Position numbers and translations under genes: made by a program
The notes under the pieces: generated by a model
Told to the model about the DNA's origin: nothing
The model's database searches: none
The model's input: only the letters and a program-made list of their open reading frames with translations
Shown: positions 38,880-42,804 of the stretch, piece by piece
Layout of the letters: each line of letters begins with the position of its first letter
How positions within the stretch are numbered: the stretch's first letter is position 1
Assembly (NCBI GenBank): GCA_000246735.1
Contig: CM001443.1
Span: 1,450,689 to 1,493,492 of the forward strand
DNA length: 42,804 bases
Direction of reading: 5' to 3'
DNA from: an uncultured Candidatus Poseidoniales archaeon
GTDB taxonomy: Archaea > Thermoplasmatota > Poseidoniia > Poseidoniales > Poseidoniaceae

Positions 38880-39632
38880 ATGGGAGACTGGGGGAGGACG
38901 CCATGGAACCTATGGAAATCTCACTGGAACAATCGAAGTGGGTTTGGAAATCGACGACTCAGTTTCGCTATTATCGTCATGTTCAGCCTCATGGTTGGCC
39001 TTCCATACGTGTTGACAAATCGACTCGCCCATTACATGGATCGCAATTCCTTAGACATAGAACTGCCCCTTGACACCCAACTGCCATTCATTGCTTGGAT
39101 GGTCATTCCTTACATCTCGCTGTATTTCTATTACCCAACATCTGCCCTCCTTGGCAGCAAAAATGACCTCATGTGGCGTCAAAACATCATTTTCACCCAA
39201 ATTGTGGTCATTACTTCGTGGATTTGCTTTGCCGTCTTTGTCCTTCTCCCTGTTGAAATTGATTTGCGGCATCTAATTGTGGGGGTTGAAGGAACAGCAT
39301 GGGAACCATGGTTCGCCCTTGTACACGGAGCAGACAGACCATGGAACTCTTGGCCTTCACTGCATGTCGTCCAGAGCACTCAGGTCGTGTTGATTTTGCG
39401 ATATTGGTACCCTTCTGATACGAGGAAAGTTTGGATTTTGCAGACCACACTGCTCGTATGCTGGGCATTGCTTGTCATCTCGACGATGACCATCAAGCAG
39501 CATTACCTGTGGGACGCTGTATCGGCTTTGGCCCTAACAGGAATCACCTGGCGTTATTGGATGAAGCCAGCCCTTGACCGATGTGCTGCACCTGAATATG
39601 CAGATGCGTTCGATGAGGCCATGAAGGCTTAA
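38880..39632 (+). CDS. PAP2-superfamily membrane phosphatase/phosphotransferase
   Basis: Polytopic; 'PWNSWPSLHVVQSTQV' and 'STMTIKQHYLWDAVSALAL' (SxxH...H-x3-D). Confidence 0.78.
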   Translation: MGDWGRTPWNLWKSHWNNRSGFGNRRLSFAIIVMFSLMVGLPYVLTNRLAHYMDRNSLDIELPLDTQLPFIAWMVIPYISLYFYYPTSALLGSKNDLMWRQNIIFTQIVVITSWICFAVFVLLPVEIDLRHLIVGVEGTAWEPWFALVHGADRPWNSWPSLHVVQSTQVVLILRYWYPSDTRKVWILQTTLLVCWALLVISTMTIKQHYLWDAVSALALTGITWRYWMKPALDRCAAPEYADAFDEAMKA

Positions 39633-41153
39633 TCAACCAAACACGACGCTTACAAGGCCCGGTTGAGTGAGGTAGATGGTGAGGCTGATTCCAGCCATAA
39701 TCATCATCCATGAGCCAACCATTTTGATCATACCCGTCGAACGGCGCAGGAAGTTGATCATCACTTGGCGACCCATTCCAACCATGACGGTTACGAAGAC
39801 CATCAGCACCAGAAGACCAATCATCAAACCGCCAAGACCAACGCCAATGGCAAAGGTTCCGAGCGTGCTCAAGTACAGCACAAACGGCAGAACTGCAGCT
39901 GCGGTGCAATCGATTGATGCGGCAGCATATCCAATTCCGTAAAGGTACATATTTCGACGGGGTGTGAAAGTATCATCGGCTTCAGTCGTGCTGTACTTGC
40001 GGACGAAATTATCAACGAAGCCCATCAAGTGTGACGTAATTCCTAACAGCATCATGCTCCCTAAGACAATCAGAAGTGCAGCAATGAAGATGGCAATATA
40101 GTGAACCGCACCAGAGGCAGTAAACGCCTCACCCATCAAGAGTGCAACGATACCAATGACGCCAAAGAATGTCCACATACCGACACCAGAAAGTAATCCG
40201 ATGACCCAAGAACTTGGCATTCCTGTTTTCAATTTCCCTTCAGCGATGAGTTCATCTTCTCGTGCGCCCAGTGAGAGGTAATATGAGATGAAACCGGGAA
40301 GCACTGGGAACGCACAGGGTGAGAAGTAGACGAGAATCGACAACACCATGCCCAGAACGAACACAGCGACGTACGAGGTATCAGGCTCTTCCCAAGCGAT
40401 GCGGTTTGACATCGTGTCTTGGACATCACCTTCCAGTGCATCTTGCAAGACACCATCGAATTTCGCCCACTTATCGGAAGGGGTACCTGTTGCCTCTTTG
40501 GCAATAATGTATCCTTCTTCATCGATGACCATGACAACGGGAATTTGGCCACTTCCACCCGTCGTGAAGAGGCGGACTGGATCAAGTGTTGTACCATCCT
40601 CAAGCACGCCAGCTTCCGTGCTACCCAATCCTGTAGGATAGGCTGGGACATGGTAGGCACCTGAAGTTTCATTGAGGTAATCAAGTGTCTCAATGTACCA
40701 GGCACCGTAACCGAAAATTTTGAGACTTTTCCCAGCAGCTTCCGCTTGACTATGCCACTCATCCATCTCGTCCTCAATATGCTCTTGGACCGCGTGGCAA
40801 TTGCTGCAATCGTGAGCCATGAAATCGAGAATGATGATGGAACCACGGTGCTCATCAAGATGAATCCACCCTGTGTCATTCGACACATTCGATTCGATCC
40901 CTGTCCGGTTGAGTGATTCAAAAACCATGTTTGGAATTGGAGCGGGTTCAGCATCTGATGCAAAGATTTCATCCATGCTGTCGAACATCGACAAGGCAGC
41001 ATACGAGATGGTGACAAACATCAAGACAGCAATCCCAAATGCTTTCCAGGTGTCTGCTTGTTTGAAGACACCAACATCGGCTTGTTTGAAGGTGTTTACA
41101 ACACGCTGAGGTGTGCTAAGGACGAATCCTTTGACCCCGTCGACAACGCCCAT
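39633..41153 (-). CDS. Thioredoxin-like domain fused to a CcdA/DsbD-type transmembrane electron transporter
   Basis: N-terminal TM, then 'GSIIILDFMAHDCSNCHAVQEHIEDEM' (CxxC) and 'IPVVMVIDEEGYI', then 'VYFSPCAFPVLPGFISYYLSLG' and a CcdA-like TM bundle with a second Cys ('AAASIDCTAAAVLPFVLYL'). Confidence 0.85.
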   Translation of the reverse strand: MGVVDGVKGFVLSTPQRVVNTFKQADVGVFKQADTWKAFGIAVLMFVTISYAALSMFDSMDEIFASDAEPAPIPNMVFESLNRTGIESNVSNDTGWIHLDEHRGSIIILDFMAHDCSNCHAVQEHIEDEMDEWHSQAEAAGKSLKIFGYGAWYIETLDYLNETSGAYHVPAYPTGLGSTEAGVLEDGTTLDPVRLFTTGGSGQIPVVMVIDEEGYIIAKEATGTPSDKWAKFDGVLQDALEGDVQDTMSNRIAWEEPDTSYVAVFVLGMVLSILVYFSPCAFPVLPGFISYYLSLGAREDELIAEGKLKTGMPSSWVIGLLSGVGMWTFFGVIGIVALLMGEAFTASGAVHYIAIFIAALLIVLGSMMLLGITSHLMGFVDNFVRKYSTTEADDTFTPRRNMYLYGIGYAAASIDCTAAAVLPFVLYLSTLGTFAIGVGLGGLMIGLLVLMVFVTVMVGMGRQVMINFLRRSTGMIKMVGSWMMIMAGISLTIYLTQPGLVSVVFG

Positions 41154-41287
41154 AGGCTGGTGTATGCAAATTGCTTATTCAAAGTAGCGCGGTAATGCCT
41201 TGCGAAACCTGCTGAAATATATCGTTAAAATAAGGATAAAATTGTTAAGTTCACAGATGAAGAAGATTCGCTCCTGTTGTCAATTAG

Positions 41288-41360
41288 TGGGCTCGGCCGG
41301 AATTGAACCGGCGATCTTCGCCATGTGAAGGCGACGTCATAACCCCTAGACCACGAGCCC
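41288..41360 (-). tRNA. tRNA-Val (CAC)
   Basis: Reverse complement GGGCTCG TGGTCTAGGGGTTATGAC GTCGCC TTCACAT GGCGAAGATCGCCGGTTCAATTCCGGC CGAGCCC A. Confidence 0.94.
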
Positions 41361-41388
41361 TAAGGTAGCCTGTCCTAAAGCACCGATG

Positions 41389-41394
41389 ATATAA
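41389..41394 (-). promoter_or_regulatory. Candidate TATA box for tRNA-Val
   Basis: Minus strand GGCTTATATCATC, about 30 nt upstream of the tRNA 5' end. Confidence 0.4.
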
Positions 41395-41422
41395 GCCTCG
41401 CCGTTGAGGTGTTTGGTCTGAC

Positions 41423-42508
41423 TCAACGGTGCTCATTGAGGTGAACCACGCCAACTTCAAGGCGTTCGTGTGTTGGGTGAACTTCGACCAACAAAACAGG
41501 CACGCTCAAGACTTCTGCGAGGTCTTCCGCCAAAGACAGTGGTAGTTCGATTCGTTGGCTTGGGGCGTCATATCGGATCCAACCTTCACTGACACCGAGT
41601 TCGTGTTGAAGCTCATTGACATCACCGGTTGCATCCTCTAACGAGGTAGGAATGGCGCCAAAAAGAATGGTGTCATCTTCACTCAACACTTCGTAAGGTC
41701 GCAACGTTGCTTGGCCTCGTCGTCGGAATCGAGCACGCAATTGGCCAGCATCTTTGTACCTGGCAGAGCAGAATTTGACGTGGAAATTCAATTCAGCTGA
41801 AGCTTCTTTTAGCCGGATGGCAAGGTCAGCAGAACCTTCAGCGGCTGCGGTGATTCCACCACTGAGATTGAAGCCCCGGACATCCATGTTCTCTTGATTC
41901 CCAACAGTGATTTCAAGTTCGTTGAGGTTGAGAAATGATGCAGGGGAGGTCTGAAGTTGGTTCAGAAGAGAAAACAACTGATCCTCTTTGTCGGGCTCAC
42001 ACGGAAGTTCAACACCCACTTCGATACCAGCATCAACACATGCTTGCATGATATCCGTGTATTTGTGAACGGTTCCATCGAGTAAATGGAAACGGATTTC
42101 ATCGAGTCCCGCTGCACCAAAATCAGCAGCCCGATCAGTCGCAAAAGGAATCGAAGTGTAGAGGTGAATGTGATGGTCAGACCCGAAGGCGGCTTTGAGT
42201 TGTTTGACAGCCTCGAGGGAACGCTCCAAATCAAGCATCGGATCCCCGCCGGTGATTCCAGTTCCTGTGGCACGCATTGCGTGGCCTTCCTCAATGACTT
42301 CCTCCCACGTCGTGCAGCGTCGCTCATTGGCAAACATATCTGGTGATTCCCTGCGGTTGTCAGAAAGGGGGCAATAATCACACCCCCAATGGCACTTCCC
42401 AGTCACAAAGAGAACAAGCTTGCTTCCGAGTTGGCACTGCACGCAACCTTCTGCCTCACCTTCCTCTGCAGGGAGGATTTCAGTGGCCATTTGCAACGAT
42501 GTAGCCAT
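41423..42508 (-). CDS. Radical SAM protein (resembles archaeal COG2108, pyruvate-formate-lyase-activating-enzyme-related)
   Basis: 'GKCHWGCDYCPLSDNRRESPDMFANER' (CxxxCxxC), 'GTGITGGDPMLDLERSLEAVKQLK'; additional Cys near 'CVQCQLG'. Start ATG at 42508 or TTG at 42517. Confidence 0.82.
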   Translation of the reverse strand: MATSLQMATEILPAEEGEAEGCVQCQLGSKLVLFVTGKCHWGCDYCPLSDNRRESPDMFANERRCTTWEEVIEEGHAMRATGTGITGGDPMLDLERSLEAVKQLKAAFGSDHHIHLYTSIPFATDRAADFGAAGLDEIRFHLLDGTVHKYTDIMQACVDAGIEVGVELPCEPDKEDQLFSLLNQLQTSPASFLNLNELEITVGNQENMDVRGFNLSGGITAAAEGSADLAIRLKEASAELNFHVKFCSARYKDAGQLRARFRRRGQATLRPYEVLSEDDTILFGAIPTSLEDATGDVNELQHELGVSEGWIRYDAPSQRIELPLSLAEDLAEVLSVPVLLVEVHPTHERLEVGVVHLNEHR

Positions 42509-42554
42509 GGAACTCAACCCGTCCTAGAACCTGTTTGGTTTGAAGGCGTCGATG

Positions 42555-42804
42555 TTAACGCTCGCCCTTGCAGCGTTCAGCCTCAGTCAGCAACCAGCGA
42601 TGAAAGCGACGATCCAGCGTCAGTTCTGGATGAAATGTCAGCGCCATCCGATGCCCATCAAGAACGCCAACAGCCTCTTCGCCGAGTGAAGCGATGGTTT
42701 TGCATTCGATGCTTTGATCCTCAAATTCAACAGCAAAAGCCTGTGAAGAATAGTAAACATCTCTCAAAGTGGATGATTTTCGCTCATTCCAATCGGACAA
42801 ACGT
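42555..42804 (-). CDS. pdxT: Pyridoxal 5'-phosphate synthase glutaminase subunit, C-terminal part; truncated by window edge
   Basis: 'AVGVLDGHRMALTFHPELTLDRRFHRWLL' resembles the PdxT C-terminus (catalytic HxE in FHPELT). The ORF track's Met is a TTG at the edge, not a real start. Confidence 0.65.
   Translation of the reverse strand, partial: RLSDWNERKSSTLRDVYYSSQAFAVEFEDQSIECKTIASLGEEAVGVLDGHRMALTFHPELTLDRRFHRWLLTEAERCKGER

Noticed and set aside
40229-41017. 262-aa minus-strand ORF in another frame
   Set aside because: Overlaps the Trx-CcdA gene in the +1 frame; composition implausible and no motifs.
41200-41250. AT-rich stretch (aaatatatcgttaaaataaggataaaattgtt) as a firm promoter of the Trx-CcdA gene
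   Set aside because: Plausible TATA on the minus strand, but several equivalent AT-rich candidates and no TSS data; not specific enough.
42555-42800. 81-aa ORF taken as a complete small protein
   Set aside because: Its start is a TTG 4 nt from the window edge and the sequence matches only the C-terminal part of PdxT, so it is a truncated gene.

Overview
The window reads as an archaeal chromosomal segment, most like marine Euryarchaeota / Poseidoniales (MGII). I infer that from a CarS-type lipid enzyme, leaderless TATA-type promoters, many Ca-binding or PKD surface proteins and split GcvPA/GcvPB. It is densely coded: about 27 confident CDS and 3 tRNAs (Met-CAU, Asn-GUU, Val-CAC), with no CRISPR array, rRNA or mobile element seen. 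Main blocks: purD (partial) and carS; an island of five consecutive secreted/membrane-anchored proteins (2.0-9.7 kb); an HD phosphohydrolase; a plus-strand run of OB-fold surface protein, TctA-like permease, a giant 6x lamin-tail + double-HKD (PLD) surface protein apparently split by a 1-nt frameshift, BI-1-like protein, IPNS-type 2OG oxygenase and thymidine phosphorylase; guaA-B/purE; glycine cleavage genes gcvPA/gcvPB/gcvT around a glycosyltransferase; a GAD/CSAD-like decarboxylase; a Mug-type glycosylase; a thiR-thiBPQ thiamine regulation/uptake operon; a PAP2 protein; a thioredoxin-CcdA fusion; a radical SAM protein; and pdxT (partial). The best candidate for an undescribed system is the 11.4-22.8 kb run, which could be a surface DNA-capture/degradation and thymidine/thymine salvage pathway. 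Two unrelated surface proteins also share a C-terminal cytosolic 'GW[ST]MDQ' tail, and a third has a PGF-CTERM-like tail. All functional calls come from reading motifs by eye; no database search was run.
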